A DNA stretch of 64,000 bases from Cyclobacteriaceae bacterium (GCA_016787565.1 JAEUUG010000015.1:62001-126000), one strand, 5' to 3'; shown: positions 46,166-55,119, counted from the first letter of the stretch. The notes: generated by a model from the letters alone, not told the origin. Translations and numbers: made by a program.

Positions 46166-46573
46166 TCAATCTACTCTGATTTCAATATCTGGATTGATCA
46201 TTTTCAATTCACGAATGAAGCCATCTTTATCGTGAGGCGATATCAGTATGGTGTCAAACTTATTGTATAATATTTCAAGCCTGTCCAGCGAAGTGGCCGG
46301 TGAACTGATGAAGTTATTGGATTTGGATATTTTCCGGATAGCCTGAATATCGATATGCTTGTTGACCAGAAAACTGCTTTTGATAATTACATGCTTGCCG
46401 TCTATTTGATAGAAGGTTGTTGCAAATACATGAACAACAAATAAACCAGTTACAAGAATAACTGCGGCTCCTGGCCAGATATGCTGATAAGCCATGAACA
46501 AAAAAGTAGTTCCCAGAATCAGTACGATTGGGATAACCAGCTCATATCCAATTTTAGATTTATAGATTGTCAT
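46166..46573 (-). CDS. PH-like domain membrane protein
   Basis: 135 residues. Two membrane helices near the N-terminus (YELVIPIVLILGTTFLFMAY and IWPGAAVILVTGLFVVHVFA, about 10-50) followed by a soluble part (TTFYQIDGKHVIIKSSFLVN, HIDIQAIRKISKSNNF, LDRLEILYNKFDTILIS) that fits a bacterial PH domain such as those in YyaB-like proteins. The family is poorly characterized. The gene stands alone between the fucosidase and tRNA-Asn. The 180 bp upstream of it hold the tRNA terminator and no further gene. Confidence 0.82.
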   Translation of the reverse strand: MTIYKSKIGYELVIPIVLILGTTFLFMAYQHIWPGAAVILVTGLFVVHVFATTFYQIDGKHVIIKSSFLVNKHIDIQAIRKISKSNNFISSPATSLDRLEILYNKFDTILISPHDKDGFIRELKMINPDIEIRVD

Positions 46574-46710
46574 AACCTGAAAATTAATCCGATTCCAATT
46601 TAAAAATTTTCATGAAGAGGATTAATGATGTAGCCTTGTGAAACTATCCTCATTATCTGAAACAGAGGTCAACCACCTTGTCAATAGATATCCATCAGCG
46701 AAAGAAATGA

Positions 46711-46748
46711 TATAAAAAATAAAACCCCGATCTTCCGATCAGGGTTTT
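46711..46748 (-). terminator. rho-independent terminator of tRNA-Asn
   Basis: Stem AAAACCCCGATC (46721-46732) with GATC-A-GGGTTTT (46737-46748), loop TTCC, one C-A mismatch. On the minus strand a T-rich run (ATTTTTTATA) follows. It lies six bases after the tRNA. Confidence 0.85.
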
Positions 46749-46753
46749 TCTTG

Positions 46754-46827
46754 CTCCTCCTCTAGGGCTTGAACCTAGGACCCCCTGATTAACAGTCAGG
46801 TGCTCTAACCAGCTGAGCTAAGGAGGA
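46754..46827 (-). tRNA. tRNA-Asn (anticodon GTT)
   Basis: Full cloverleaf on the minus strand, 74 nt: acceptor TCCTCCT/AGGAGGA, D-arm GCTC...GAGC, anticodon stem CCTGA/TCAGG with loop CTGTTAA (anticodon GTT), variable GGGTC, T-arm CTAGG-TTCAAGC-CCTAG, discriminator G. The 3' CCA is not encoded. Confidence 0.96.
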
Positions 46828-46859
46828 ATACATTCCGAATTCCTTTAAAATTCGGAGTG

Positions 46860-46893
46860 CAATATTAAGGTCTTGTGGCTTAATTTTCCAAAA
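46860..46893 (-). promoter_or_regulatory. candidate promoter of tRNA-Asn
   Basis: On the minus strand TTTG (46893-46890) and, after 22 bases, TAATATTG (46867-46860), a 7-of-8 match to TAnnTTTG. A start about seven bases downstream would give a short leader containing a 7-bp inverted repeat (CCGAATT/AATTCGG, 46835-46855) ahead of the tRNA. Confidence 0.4.
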
Positions 46894-46939
46894 CCTTGTG
46901 AATTTTTCTTTTTCTCTCTTTTTCCGCCCTATAAGCAGA

Positions 46940-48685
46940 TTATCTCCATTTCTTCTTGTACGGCTTATCCGAACTTCCGGACGAACGCTGTCGTCCCTGA
47001 CTTCTTCCACCACCATAATCACCTCTCCGCTCACGCGAACCACCACTGTCGCGAACCCGGCCACCGGACGAACCTGACGTTCTCCGCTCGGTCAGTTCAA
47101 CCCGCACCTGACGTCCCTGGTATTCAAGGCCATCAAATCCGCTTACAATATCATTGGCTTTCTCCTTCTCTACTTCAAAGAATGAATAAGCGCCTTTCAA
47201 TTCAATCTGACCAATATAGCGCTTGCTTACTCCACTGGTCTCATCGATCAATTCAAGGATTTTGGATTTATCTAATCCATCCATCTTGCCCAGGTTAATG
47301 AAGAAACGGCTTCCGTTAACTGAGCGTTCATCACCACCCTCAGCTCTTCGACTGGCACCTTCCTGATTCAGATCAGGTGCATTGCGGTAGTATTCCAAAA
47401 ACCGGTTAAACTCAATCGAAGCAAAACGCTTAATCAACTCCGGTTTGGTGAGGTCTTTCAACGCATCATACACAGCGGGAAGAAAAGTTGCAATCTCATC
47501 TTCATTTACTTTTACTTCATGCACTTTGTGCATCAGCGCCAGCAACTGCTTCTGACAAACTTCCGGACCGGTTGGTACCATCATGCGTTTGAAGGGGGCC
47601 TTCAATGTTTTTTCAATCTGCTTCACGCGACCCAACTCGTGGCGAGTAACCATGGCAATGGAAATACCTTTTTTTCCTGCACGGGCCGTACGCCCGCTTC
47701 GGTGGGTATAGAATTCCATCTCATCGGGCATGTTCATGTGGATCACATGGGTGATGTCTTCTACATCAATACCGCGGGCTGCCACATCGGTAGCCACCAA
47801 TATTTGTAAACTGCGCTGACGAAATTTAATCATCACGCGATCGCGTTGCTGTTGCGTCAGGTCACCATGTAATGAATCGGCATTGTAGCCATCCTTCATC
47901 AACATCTCGGCAATCTTCTGCGTGTCGATACGCGTGCGGCAGAATATTAATCCAAAAATTTCAGGTGTATAATCCAGAATACGCTTCAGCGCAAGATACT
48001 TGTCGCGCTCCTGCACCATCACGTAAAGGTGTTCGATGTTTACATTGCCTGCGTTCTTTTCGCCTACGGTAAGTTCAAACGGATCGGTCATGTAGTTTTT
48101 CATGATCGCCTTCACTTCGCGTGGCATGGTGGCCGAAAACAGCCATGTGCTTTTCGTATCCGGTGTAAACGATAAGATTTTATCGAGGTCTTCCTTGAAA
48201 CCCATATTGAGCATTTCATCGGCTTCGTCTAACACCACATAGCGGATGGCACTGAGATTAATGGCTTTGCGATCAATCAAGTCAATGAGGCGACCGGGAG
48301 TGGCCACAACAATTTGTGCTCCTTTTTTTATTTTTCTGATCTGCTCGCTAATGCTCGAACCGCCATATACGGCTACGATGTTGAACTTCTTGAAGCGTTC
48401 GGTAAAATTTTCCAGGTCACTGGCAATTTGTAATCCAAGTTCGCGGGTTGGCGCCAATACCAGTGCTTGTGTATCGCGGATCGTGTCGTCAACAAGTTCA
48501 AGTAAGGGTAATCCGAAGGCAGCAGTTTTACCGGTTCCGGTTTGTGCCAATCCTACAAAATCGCGACTTCCTTGTAACAATACAGGGATTGCTTTTTCCT
48601 GAATGGGAGTTGGTATTTCAAAGCCGATTTGGAGTACCGACTCAACCAATCCCCTGGACAGGCCCAGGGTTTCAAATGATTTCAT
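46940..48685 (-). CDS. DEAD-box RNA helicase, DeaD/CsdA type
   Basis: 581 residues. Q motif PTPIQEKAIP, motif I AQTGTGKT, Ib TPGR, II DEAD (VVLDEADEML), III SAT, VI HRSGRTARAG. After the two RecA domains (about 1-370) comes a helical linker, then a DbpA-type RNA-binding domain (about 455-535, FFINLGKMDGLDKSKILELI) and a Gly/Arg/Ser-rich tail (SSGGRVRDSGGSRERRGDYG). This is the architecture of the cold-shock and ribosome-assembly helicases DeaD/CsdA. The gene has a leader of about 115 nt with a GC-rich palindrome, consistent with post-transcriptional control. It lies 112 bp upstream of tRNA-Asn on the same strand. Confidence 0.95.
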   Translation of the reverse strand: MKSFETLGLSRGLVESVLQIGFEIPTPIQEKAIPVLLQGSRDFVGLAQTGTGKTAAFGLPLLELVDDTIRDTQALVLAPTRELGLQIASDLENFTERFKKFNIVAVYGGSSISEQIRKIKKGAQIVVATPGRLIDLIDRKAINLSAIRYVVLDEADEMLNMGFKEDLDKILSFTPDTKSTWLFSATMPREVKAIMKNYMTDPFELTVGEKNAGNVNIEHLYVMVQERDKYLALKRILDYTPEIFGLIFCRTRIDTQKIAEMLMKDGYNADSLHGDLTQQQRDRVMIKFRQRSLQILVATDVAARGIDVEDITHVIHMNMPDEMEFYTHRSGRTARAGKKGISIAMVTRHELGRVKQIEKTLKAPFKRMMVPTGPEVCQKQLLALMHKVHEVKVNEDEIATFLPAVYDALKDLTKPELIKRFASIEFNRFLEYYRNAPDLNQEGASRRAEGGDERSVNGSRFFINLGKMDGLDKSKILELIDETSGVSKRYIGQIELKGAYSFFEVEKEKANDIVSGFDGLEYQGRQVRVELTERRTSGSSGGRVRDSGGSRERRGDYGGGRSQGRQRSSGSSDKPYKKKWR

Positions 48686-48727
48686 TTATAAAAGTTAAAA
48701 TAAGGGGAAATCAACAAATCACCCCTC

Positions 48728-48744
48728 CCTGCCGGCCCGGCAGG
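48728..48744 (-). promoter_or_regulatory. GC-rich hairpin in the helicase leader
   Basis: 17-base perfect inverted repeat, CCTGCCGG-C-CCGGCAGG, about 43 bp before the helicase start and inside the predicted leader. No T run follows, so it is more likely a leader structure than a terminator. Confidence 0.5.
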
Positions 48745-48806
48745 CTTCGTTTACATTGCGATAAGCTCGCGGATGGGTATTCATTCATTTCAAAATATGT
48801 AAAGCG

Positions 48807-48814
48807 CAAAAGTA
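48807..48814 (-). promoter_or_regulatory. candidate minus-7 element of the helicase promoter
   Basis: The minus strand reads TACTTTTG, a perfect TAnnTTTG. No TTG stands at the ideal 19-21 spacing upstream, so only half of the promoter is supported. It predicts a leader of about 115 nt. Confidence 0.4.
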
Positions 48815-48897
48815 CACTAATAAATTAACAATCATCCCCGTAGTTGTATTTTGTGCCCATACAGTATATTTATTGCGACACAAACAACTTTGTAAAC

Positions 48898-48960
48898 ATG
48901 AAATTCTTGAAACTTGTGCCACCCCTCATTTTTCTTCTGACTCCTGAAATGAAAAAGTAA
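48898..48960 (+). other. possible 20-residue upstream open reading frame before uxuA
   Basis: ATG at 48898, TAA at 48958-48960, six bases before the uxuA start. It encodes MKFLKLVPPLIFLLTPEMKK, which looks like a truncated signal peptide. It could be a leader peptide, a remnant, or chance; no conservation data are available. Confidence 0.2.
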
Positions 48961-48966
48961 GCTACG

Positions 48967-50136
48967 ATGAAACTCAAGCAAACATGGCGCTGGTTTGGTC
49001 CGAATGACCCCGTAACACTATCCGATATCAAACAAGCCGGAGTACAAGGTATTGTTACAGCCTTGCATCACATACCGCACGGTGAAGTCTGGACGGTAGA
49101 AGAAATTCAAAAGCGGCAGCTGGAATTAAATACTGCTGGATTTACATGGGATGTGGTGGAAAGCGTGACCATACATGAAGACATCAAAACCAGAACAGGA
49201 AAATACCAGCAGTACATTGATTATTACAAAACAACATTGCGCAACCTGGCAGCATGTGGCATTCGCATCGTGACTTACAACTTTATGCCGGTAAACGATT
49301 GGACGCGCACCCAGTTAGATTATGTTATGCCGGATGGATCGAAGGCGCTCTATTTTAATTGGTTCGACCTTGCCGTATTTGATCGCTACATCCTGAAAAG
49401 AAAAAATGCTGAACACAGTTACAGCACAAAAATCCTGACCGAAGCCGAAAAACGGTATCAGCACTATTCGCCTGAACAACTGGATCATCTGGCCCATGTC
49501 ATCATGTTTGGCATTCCAGGCGAAAAAAAATCAACGGTAGAAGAAATGCGCAAGAGGCTTGCGGTGTATGACGATATTAATCACCCTGCGTTGCGCGAAA
49601 ATCTGAAGTACTTTCTTTCTGAAGTCGCCCCTGTGGCACAGGAGTGTAACATCAAACTTGCCATCCATCCCGATGACCCTCCGTTTGATATTCTCGGGTT
49701 ACCCCGGATTGTCAGCACTGCCGATGATTTTGATTTCATTCTTTCTTCCGTTCCCAATCCCAGCAATGGTGTTTGTTTTTGTACAGGATCATTGGGTGCA
49801 CGGGCTTCCAATAATCTTCCCGAGATGGTGCGAAAGATCAACGATCGCATTCACTTCGTACACTTGCGCAACACTAAGCGCGATGAAAACGGAAACTTTT
49901 TTGAAGACGACCACCTGGCAGGCGATACCGATATGTATGCCGTGATGAAGGAAATTCTGAAGGTGCAACAAACTCAGCAAGACCCCATTCCTTTCCGGCC
50001 CGATCATGGCCACCAGATGATGGACGATTTGAAAAAAGTTACCAACCCGGGCTACTCGGGCATTGGCCGCATGCGCGGACTGGCGGAACTTCGGGGACTG
50101 GAACTTGGAATTTGCAAAGCCAATGGATGGGAATAA
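48967..50136 (+). CDS. uxuA: mannonate dehydratase
   Basis: 389 residues, TIM barrel, cytoplasmic. Diagnostic motifs: WRWFGPNDPVTLSDIKQAGV at the start, ALHHIPHGEVW, LAIHPDDPPFDILGLPRIVS, GVCFCTGSLGARASNNLPEM and FRPDHGHQM. It converts D-mannonate to 2-keto-3-deoxygluconate in glucuronate catabolism, using Fe2+ or Mn2+ bound by His, Cys and Asp residues in these motifs. Other genes of the pathway (uxaC, uxuB) are not adjacent. It is followed by tRNA-Ala. Confidence 0.96.
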   Translation: MKLKQTWRWFGPNDPVTLSDIKQAGVQGIVTALHHIPHGEVWTVEEIQKRQLELNTAGFTWDVVESVTIHEDIKTRTGKYQQYIDYYKTTLRNLAACGIRIVTYNFMPVNDWTRTQLDYVMPDGSKALYFNWFDLAVFDRYILKRKNAEHSYSTKILTEAEKRYQHYSPEQLDHLAHVIMFGIPGEKKSTVEEMRKRLAVYDDINHPALRENLKYFLSEVAPVAQECNIKLAIHPDDPPFDILGLPRIVSTADDFDFILSSVPNPSNGVCFCTGSLGARASNNLPEMVRKINDRIHFVHLRNTKRDENGNFFEDDHLAGDTDMYAVMKEILKVQQTQQDPIPFRPDHGHQMMDDLKKVTNPGYSGIGRMRGLAELRGLELGICKANGWE

Positions 50137-50143
50137 GCGAGAG

Positions 50144-50173
50144 TTGATTTTATTCAGAACTCCCTTATATTTG
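50144..50173 (+). promoter_or_regulatory. promoter of tRNA-Ala
   Basis: TTG at 50144-50146, 19-base spacer, TATATTTG at 50166-50173: a full match to the Bacteroidota vegetative promoter (minus 33 TTG, minus 7 TAnnTTTG). The tRNA begins 12 bases downstream, so the start lies a few bases before its 5' end. It is the best promoter in the window. Confidence 0.8.
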
Positions 50174-50184
50174 CGCACTCGAAG

Positions 50185-50258
50185 GGGGGATTAGCTCAGC
50201 TGGCTAGAGCGCTTCCATGGCATGGAAGAGGTCATCGGTTCGACTCCGATATTCTCCA
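50185..50258 (+). tRNA. tRNA-Ala (anticodon GGC)
   Basis: 74 nt: acceptor GGGGGAT/ATTCTCC (two G-T pairs), D-arm GCTC...GAGC, anticodon stem CTTCC/GGAAG with loop ATGGCAT (anticodon GGC), T-arm ATCGG-TTCGACT-CCGAT, discriminator A. CCA is not encoded. A terminator follows. Confidence 0.95.
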
Positions 50259-50263
50259 CACAG

Positions 50264-50290
50264 AAGTCCGCGTAATGGCGGACTTTTTTT
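50264..50290 (+). terminator. rho-independent terminator of tRNA-Ala
   Basis: 8-bp stem AAGTCCGC (50264-50271) and GCGGACTT (50278-50285), loop GTAATG, followed by T7 at 50284-50290. Confidence 0.9.
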
Positions 50291-50373
50291 ATGCCCGGGA
50301 TTATTTTGCGATTACTTCCCGTTTTGGTCATGCCCTCTATTAATGTTATTTTCGAGGATAACGACAGAGAGGC

Positions 50374-51336
50374 ATGCACATTGAACAACTGAACGAACTG
50401 CGCAAGCAAAACCTGATTACGGAAGAACACTATGCGCGGCTTGAACCCATCGTTACACGAAAAATAGTTTCGGTGTGGTACGAACTTCGCGTACTGCTCT
50501 ACCTGGGCGTACTCCTGTTTACCACCGGCATTGGCATTCTCATCTATCAGAATATTGGCAACCTTGGTCACCTGCTCAGCATTATTGCACTCTTCCTGCT
50601 TACTGCAGTTTGCTTTTGGTATGCCATCACAAACGCAACGCTCTATACTTCCGATAAGGTCAAAGCGCCAACACCTTATTTTGATTATGTCGTGCTGCTC
50701 GGTTGTCTTTTATTCATATCAGTGTTGACTTATTTACAATTTCAATATAGTCTCTTTGATGAGGGAATGGGTGCCACCACGTTATTCACCGCAGCCGTCT
50801 TTTTTTATGCTGCATACCGGTTTGATCATATCGGGGTGTTGTCGCTCGCCATTACAGCCTTTGCTTCGTTCTGGGGCATCAGCATCTCAACTCAAAAATG
50901 GTACAGCGGTGATTTCTTTGAAACTGCCAATCTGCATCATACCGCTATACTGGTGGCAACAGCCTTAGCCATCGCAGCATTGGTTCTCGACAGGAAAGGA
51001 ATCAAAAAACATTTCACCTTCTCCTACCTGAACTATGCTTTTCTCCTGTTCTTCATTGGAGCCCTGGCTGGAGTTTTTATGAACAACAATTCGTATGGAT
51101 GGTATGTGTTGGTGGTCTATGCAGGATGTGCCTTAGCCGTGTATACTGCCAATCAACAAAAGTCTTTTTTATTTCTAATCTATGCATTTATAGCCGGCTA
51201 TATTGCCACAACTTTTTTTCTGGCGGATTTTATTCTGCATGATCCCTTCACCTGGTTCATGTACCTGATTACCTCCTGTGGCGGATTTATTTATTTCATT
51301 GTTCGATACAAGAATTACTTTAAACGTGAAGCATGA
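50374..51336 (+). CDS. DUF2157-type multi-spanning membrane protein
   Basis: 320 residues: a short soluble N-terminus (MHIEQLNELRKQNLITEEHY) like that of DUF2157, then about nine membrane helices (YELRVLLYLGVLLFTTGIGI, LLSIIALFLLTAVCFWYAIT and others). Its stop overlaps the next start (ATGA at 51333), so the two are translated together. Function is unknown. Confidence 0.85.
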   Translation: MHIEQLNELRKQNLITEEHYARLEPIVTRKIVSVWYELRVLLYLGVLLFTTGIGILIYQNIGNLGHLLSIIALFLLTAVCFWYAITNATLYTSDKVKAPTPYFDYVVLLGCLLFISVLTYLQFQYSLFDEGMGATTLFTAAVFFYAAYRFDHIGVLSLAITAFASFWGISISTQKWYSGDFFETANLHHTAILVATALAIAALVLDRKGIKKHFTFSYLNYAFLLFFIGALAGVFMNNNSYGWYVLVVYAGCALAVYTANQQKSFLFLIYAFIAGYIATTFFLADFILHDPFTWFMYLITSCGGFIYFIVRYKNYFKREA

Positions 51337-52499
51337 AAAGTGTTTACCATGCCACATGGCTGCACAACCTGACGCTGGTGAAAGAAGCGAAGGAATGGAT
51401 GAACCATCACCTCATCGAACAGGAACAATTCAGCGCCATCAAAACTGCGCATCCTTCCGATTTTTATCATCCAAACCTGATGATCCGGATTCTCTTGTTC
51501 ATCGCAACATTAATTGCACTCTCGGGTGTAACGGGAGTATTGGCACTCATCGTGGCTGAGGGTGGTCAGAGCATAATTTCAATACTTTGTTTACTCTATG
51601 GAATAGGTTCGTTTGTTGTCCTTGAAAAAGTTTTTATTGAAAAAATGAAGCATTACAAATCCGGGGTAACCGAAGCACTGCTCTACCATTCTATCGGGTG
51701 GACTATTGGTGGTGTAGCCGGCCTCACTGATTTTAATGCTCACGCGGTGATTCTTACAAGTACCATTATTTTTTCCTTTGCAGCATTTCGGTATCTCGAC
51801 CTCATTTCAACAACGTGTGCCCTGGCGTCATTTGCGTACCTGATCTTTTACGAAATGTATGAGGCTGGAGGCATGTTACAATTTGTGATACCGTTTGCGT
51901 TCCTGCTTGTTTTCACACCGTTTTACTTTCTGGTCAAACAAATAAAAAAATCAAGGGGCCGTGAGCCATGGCAAAACTGTCTGGTATTACTCGAAGCGCT
52001 GTGTCTGTTGCTGATCTATGCTGCCGGTAATTACCTGGTGGTGCGCGAACTCAGTGTGAATCTCATGAACTTGTATCTTGAGGAAGGACAGAATATTCCG
52101 TACGCTTTTATTTTTTACGTGCTCACGGTGACGACACCCATTGCCTACCTTTACTTCGGCATCAAGAATAAGGATGCCGTATTGCTACGAGTAAGCCTGG
52201 TGGTAATTGTCTTTTCTGTGTTTACCTTTAAATTTTACTATAGTCTTGGTCATCCGGAAATCACCGTGACAATCGGTGGTGCTGTGCTGTTGATAACATC
52301 TCTGTACCTTTTCCGCTATCTGAAAACTCCGAAAGGAGGTTATACCCGTGAAAATCTTCTGCGCGACAAATGGTCAAATAGTAATGCAGAGGCCTTCATA
52401 ATGTCGCAGACATTGGGCGGCAACAGCGTTACAACCGATGGGCAAACCGCTAGTGGCGGTGGAACCTTTGGGGGTGGTGGATCGAGTGATTCGTTTTAA
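51333..52499 (+). CDS. multi-spanning membrane protein paired with the DUF2157 gene
   Basis: 388 residues. N-terminal soluble part (about 1-50, WLHNLTLVKEAKEWMNHHLI), about ten helices, and a Gly/Ser-rich C-terminal tail (SGGGTFGGGGSSDSF). The tail is unusual and may be exposed. It looks like a diverged relative of the preceding protein (same layout of N-terminal helix plus membrane domain). Coupled by ATGA overlap. Function unknown. Confidence 0.82.
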   Translation: MKSVYHATWLHNLTLVKEAKEWMNHHLIEQEQFSAIKTAHPSDFYHPNLMIRILLFIATLIALSGVTGVLALIVAEGGQSIISILCLLYGIGSFVVLEKVFIEKMKHYKSGVTEALLYHSIGWTIGGVAGLTDFNAHAVILTSTIIFSFAAFRYLDLISTTCALASFAYLIFYEMYEAGGMLQFVIPFAFLLVFTPFYFLVKQIKKSRGREPWQNCLVLLEALCLLLIYAAGNYLVVRELSVNLMNLYLEEGQNIPYAFIFYVLTVTTPIAYLYFGIKNKDAVLLRVSLVVIVFSVFTFKFYYSLGHPEITVTIGGAVLLITSLYLFRYLKTPKGGYTRENLLRDKWSNSNAEAFIMSQTLGGNSVTTDGQTASGGGTFGGGGSSDSF

Positions 52500-52529
52500 C
52501 CTGAATCGATAAAACTAATTCCATTCACT

Positions 52530-53204
52530 TCAACCCACTATCTCTTTATCAATTAGCCGGATCAGGCTCTCACAATCCTGGATGGGCTGTTGAAGATCAC
52601 GAAGTAATAATTCATGAAGTTGGATCGAACGGTCGATTGCTCCTTTGAAAAACTGGTTTTGCCGTAAACGTCTGTCGTCCATTGGGATACTATTTTGTCG
52701 GACCTTATATCCCTCAAATTCGGACATGATGGTAGGATAAAGATTATTTACATTGTGATTGATAATTAGTTGAACCCGATAGGACAATACATGTTGTGAC
52801 TCAACATAGCGTGTAAGCAAAATACGAATGGAGTCATTCCGAAGTAAGTGAATACCTAAGCTCTTTAATGATTCATAGCCCGATCGATTAAAAGTAATGA
52901 GCCCAACACTTGGTAAAAGACCAAAACTCATGGTAACAGATTCGTTCAAGGTTTCACCGGACCGCAAGAATTGTAGTGTATGCGTGCTAGCTTGAATCGT
53001 CTCACGACTCAAAGCATCACAAATTTTCATGATCGCAATATCTTGCTCTATGTTACTTTTGATTTCTGTGAGCAGCCTCCTTTCAATTTTATGCTCATTT
53101 AAATCATTATACCAATCATTAAAAAATAACGATAAGGTAATACCAACAAAAATTAAAAGTACTTCACGGAAAGCACTCTTCATTGATTTAAATTTTGACA
53201 TCAT
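52530..53204 (-). CDS. DUF6090-like single-pass membrane protein
   Basis: 224 residues from the ATG at 53204 (another ATG follows directly; a TTG three codons up is open). One membrane helix near the N-terminus (FREVLLIFVGITLSLFFNDW) followed by a long helical soluble domain (EHKIERRLLTEIKSNIEQDI, FNRSGYESLKSLGIHLLRND). The start FVGITLSLFFNDWYNDLNE matches the DUF6090 pattern. Role unknown. Stands alone, convergent to the membrane protein pair. Confidence 0.8.
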   Translation of the reverse strand: MMSKFKSMKSAFREVLLIFVGITLSLFFNDWYNDLNEHKIERRLLTEIKSNIEQDIAIMKICDALSRETIQASTHTLQFLRSGETLNESVTMSFGLLPSVGLITFNRSGYESLKSLGIHLLRNDSIRILLTRYVESQHVLSYRVQLIINHNVNNLYPTIMSEFEGYKVRQNSIPMDDRRLRQNQFFKGAIDRSIQLHELLLRDLQQPIQDCESLIRLIDKEIVG

Positions 53205-53356
53205 ACACTTCAATCAATATAGGAATGATTACTGCCGAAAATTCTACCACATAGAGTTTTTATAAACATTTATTAAACGGGATGGCGCTATTCTTTTGGT
53301 GATGACTTCGTTACCAACAATCCTATCCATTCAACCACAGTACAACCTGAACCTTA

Positions 53357-54079
53357 TCACATCTGCTTCTTCTCAATAAATTCCTTGAACGATTTGCGAT
53401 AGGTGTCGCCTATGGGCAACATTACTTCTCCTATCTGAACATCGCCTTTATGAATAACATCAATGGCGCCAAGTGAAACAATGTACGAGTTGTGAATCCG
53501 GATAAACTGATCAACTGGCAATTGTGTTTCTAAAATTTTCAACCGTTGAAGGCTCACAATTTTCTGCTGCCGTGTATGAATGGTAACGTAATCCTTCAAC
53601 CCTTCTACATATAGAATATCCTCCAGGCGAACTTTAACCAGTTTGGTTCCATCTTTAATGAATACAAAAGATTGAGTTGGCTCGGAGGCTGCTTCTGAAG
53701 GTGCTGTATTCACCGACTGGCCATCAACGCGTTGAATTACTTTTTCCACCGCTTTCAGAAACCGCTCGAAGGTAATGGGCTTCAATAAATAATCAGTAAC
53801 ATCCAATTCATAACCTTCCAATGCATATTCCGAGTAGGCGGTTGTTAAAATTACAAAGGGTTTCTTTTGCAGGGTTTTCAAAAGTGTAATACCGGTGATC
53901 TCGGGCATTTGAACATCCAGAAAAAGCAAATCTACCTTATTGTTTCGTAGTACTTCAATGGCAGCCAGGGGACTCGAACATGCCTCAATCAGTTGAAGAG
54001 ATGGAATCTTCCGAACATACTCGGTTAGGAGATTACGGGCCAGGGGCTCATCTTCAACAATGATGCAGTTCAGTTTCAA
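53357..54079 (-). CDS. LytTR-family response regulator
   Basis: 240 residues. Starts with TTG at 54079 which overlaps the TGA stop of the sensor gene, so translation is coupled. REC domain 1-117 with phosphoacceptor Asp55 (LLFLDVQMPE), Glu/Asp pocket VEDEP, Thr near ILTTAYSEYA and Lys in YLLKPI. LytTR DNA-binding domain about 140-238 (DILYVEGLKDYVTIHTRQQK, FIRIHNSYIVSLGAID). It probably controls the divergent outer membrane receptor gene or others, which is inference from position. Confidence 0.95.
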   Translation of the reverse strand: MKLNCIIVEDEPLARNLLTEYVRKIPSLQLIEACSSPLAAIEVLRNNKVDLLFLDVQMPEITGITLLKTLQKKPFVILTTAYSEYALEGYELDVTDYLLKPITFERFLKAVEKVIQRVDGQSVNTAPSEAASEPTQSFVFIKDGTKLVKVRLEDILYVEGLKDYVTIHTRQQKIVSLQRLKILETQLPVDQFIRIHNSYIVSLGAIDVIHKGDVQIGEVMLPIGDTYRKSFKEFIEKKQM

Positions 54080-55119
54080 CGCAATGTCAGGTTCAATTGT
54101 ACTTTATAAACATCCGGCTTTTCATCCACTTTCAGTTGGTATTGATTGGGGTAACTCAATTCAAGCCTTCGGTTAACATTCTGAAGGCCAATACCTGATT
54201 TTCCCTCATGCCCGGCATTGACTACCGCAACTTTACTGTTCTCAACAGTGTATTCGCATTTCTTTCCGTCAAGTCGGATCGCAATATTTACCCACGCATT
54301 GGGGTTATTGGTGGTGACGCCATGCTTGAAAGCATTCTCCAGAAATGTAATAAAAATAAGTGGAGCAATACGTATGTCATCCACATTACCGGAAATATCA
54401 AAATTGATCGGAATCTGATTGTTCAGGCGTAACTTCTCCAGGCTAATATAATTTTGCATGTATTCAATTTCCTTGGTAAGCGGTACCAACGGATGATTCG
54501 AATCGTAAATCATGTACCGCATCATTTTCGAAAGCTTATCAATAACCTCAGTTGTGTTAGGCGATTGGGTATACGCGAGGTAGTACAGATTATTCAAGGT
54601 GTTGAAAAGGAAATGCGGATTAATCTGAGCTTTCAGAAAATTTAATTCAGCCGTCAGTTTTTCATTTTCAACTTCCTTTTTACGAGCCTCGAATTCAAAC
54701 CAATCTACGGCAAATCGCAACATACCAACGAACAAAACAATGAACAACGTAACCGACACCACCTGCACAATAAAAGCATCGGAATAGAAAAATTTAATCT
54801 TGTGCGTATAGCCGTCCATCATGTACCGCTGCAGGAATACACGTGCGGTAATCAGCGCAGCAAATGGTACCGAAATCTCCACGATATACCGCCAAACATT
54901 CTTCCGTTGAAGAAAGCGCGGCCACGTATAAAAATAATTCAGGTAGGCAATAACCATGGTGAATACAAGCTGAATCGCTAGCGAAGTCAGCAGTTTCTCC
55001 CAATCATACCCGCGGTCGCGCTGAAACACACTGACTTGATACAGGTTGAATGAAAGATACACTAACCAAAAAGAAAGGTGCAACAGAAAAACCCGGTTGC
55101 GTTGTAGAAGAGATTGCAT
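54076..55119 (-). CDS. LytS-type sensor histidine kinase
   Basis: 347 residues. Four predicted membrane helices within 1-140, a short coil, then the His_kinase domain with phosphorylatable His169 in AQINPHFLFNTLNNLYYLAY and a HATPase-type C-terminal domain (about 240-345, LIFITFLENAFKHGV, GKSGIGLQNVNRRLELSYP). No periplasmic sensor domain is seen, as in this YehU/LytS-like group. It overlaps the response regulator gene by four bases. Confidence 0.95.
   Translation of the reverse strand: MQSLLQRNRVFLLHLSFWLVYLSFNLYQVSVFQRDRGYDWEKLLTSLAIQLVFTMVIAYLNYFYTWPRFLQRKNVWRYIVEISVPFAALITARVFLQRYMMDGYTHKIKFFYSDAFIVQVVSVTLFIVLFVGMLRFAVDWFEFEARKKEVENEKLTAELNFLKAQINPHFLFNTLNNLYYLAYTQSPNTTEVIDKLSKMMRYMIYDSNHPLVPLTKEIEYMQNYISLEKLRLNNQIPINFDISGNVDDIRIAPLIFITFLENAFKHGVTTNNPNAWVNIAIRLDGKKCEYTVENSKVAVVNAGHEGKSGIGLQNVNRRLELSYPNQYQLKVDEKPDVYKVQLNLTLR

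Noticed and set aside
46789..47064. 91-codon minus frame overlapping tRNA-Asn
   Set aside because: It runs from the helicase 3' end through the tRNA in another frame; not a gene.
50191..50571. 126-codon minus frame over tRNA-Ala and the DUF2157 start
   Set aside because: Antisense to a tRNA, its terminator and a real gene start.
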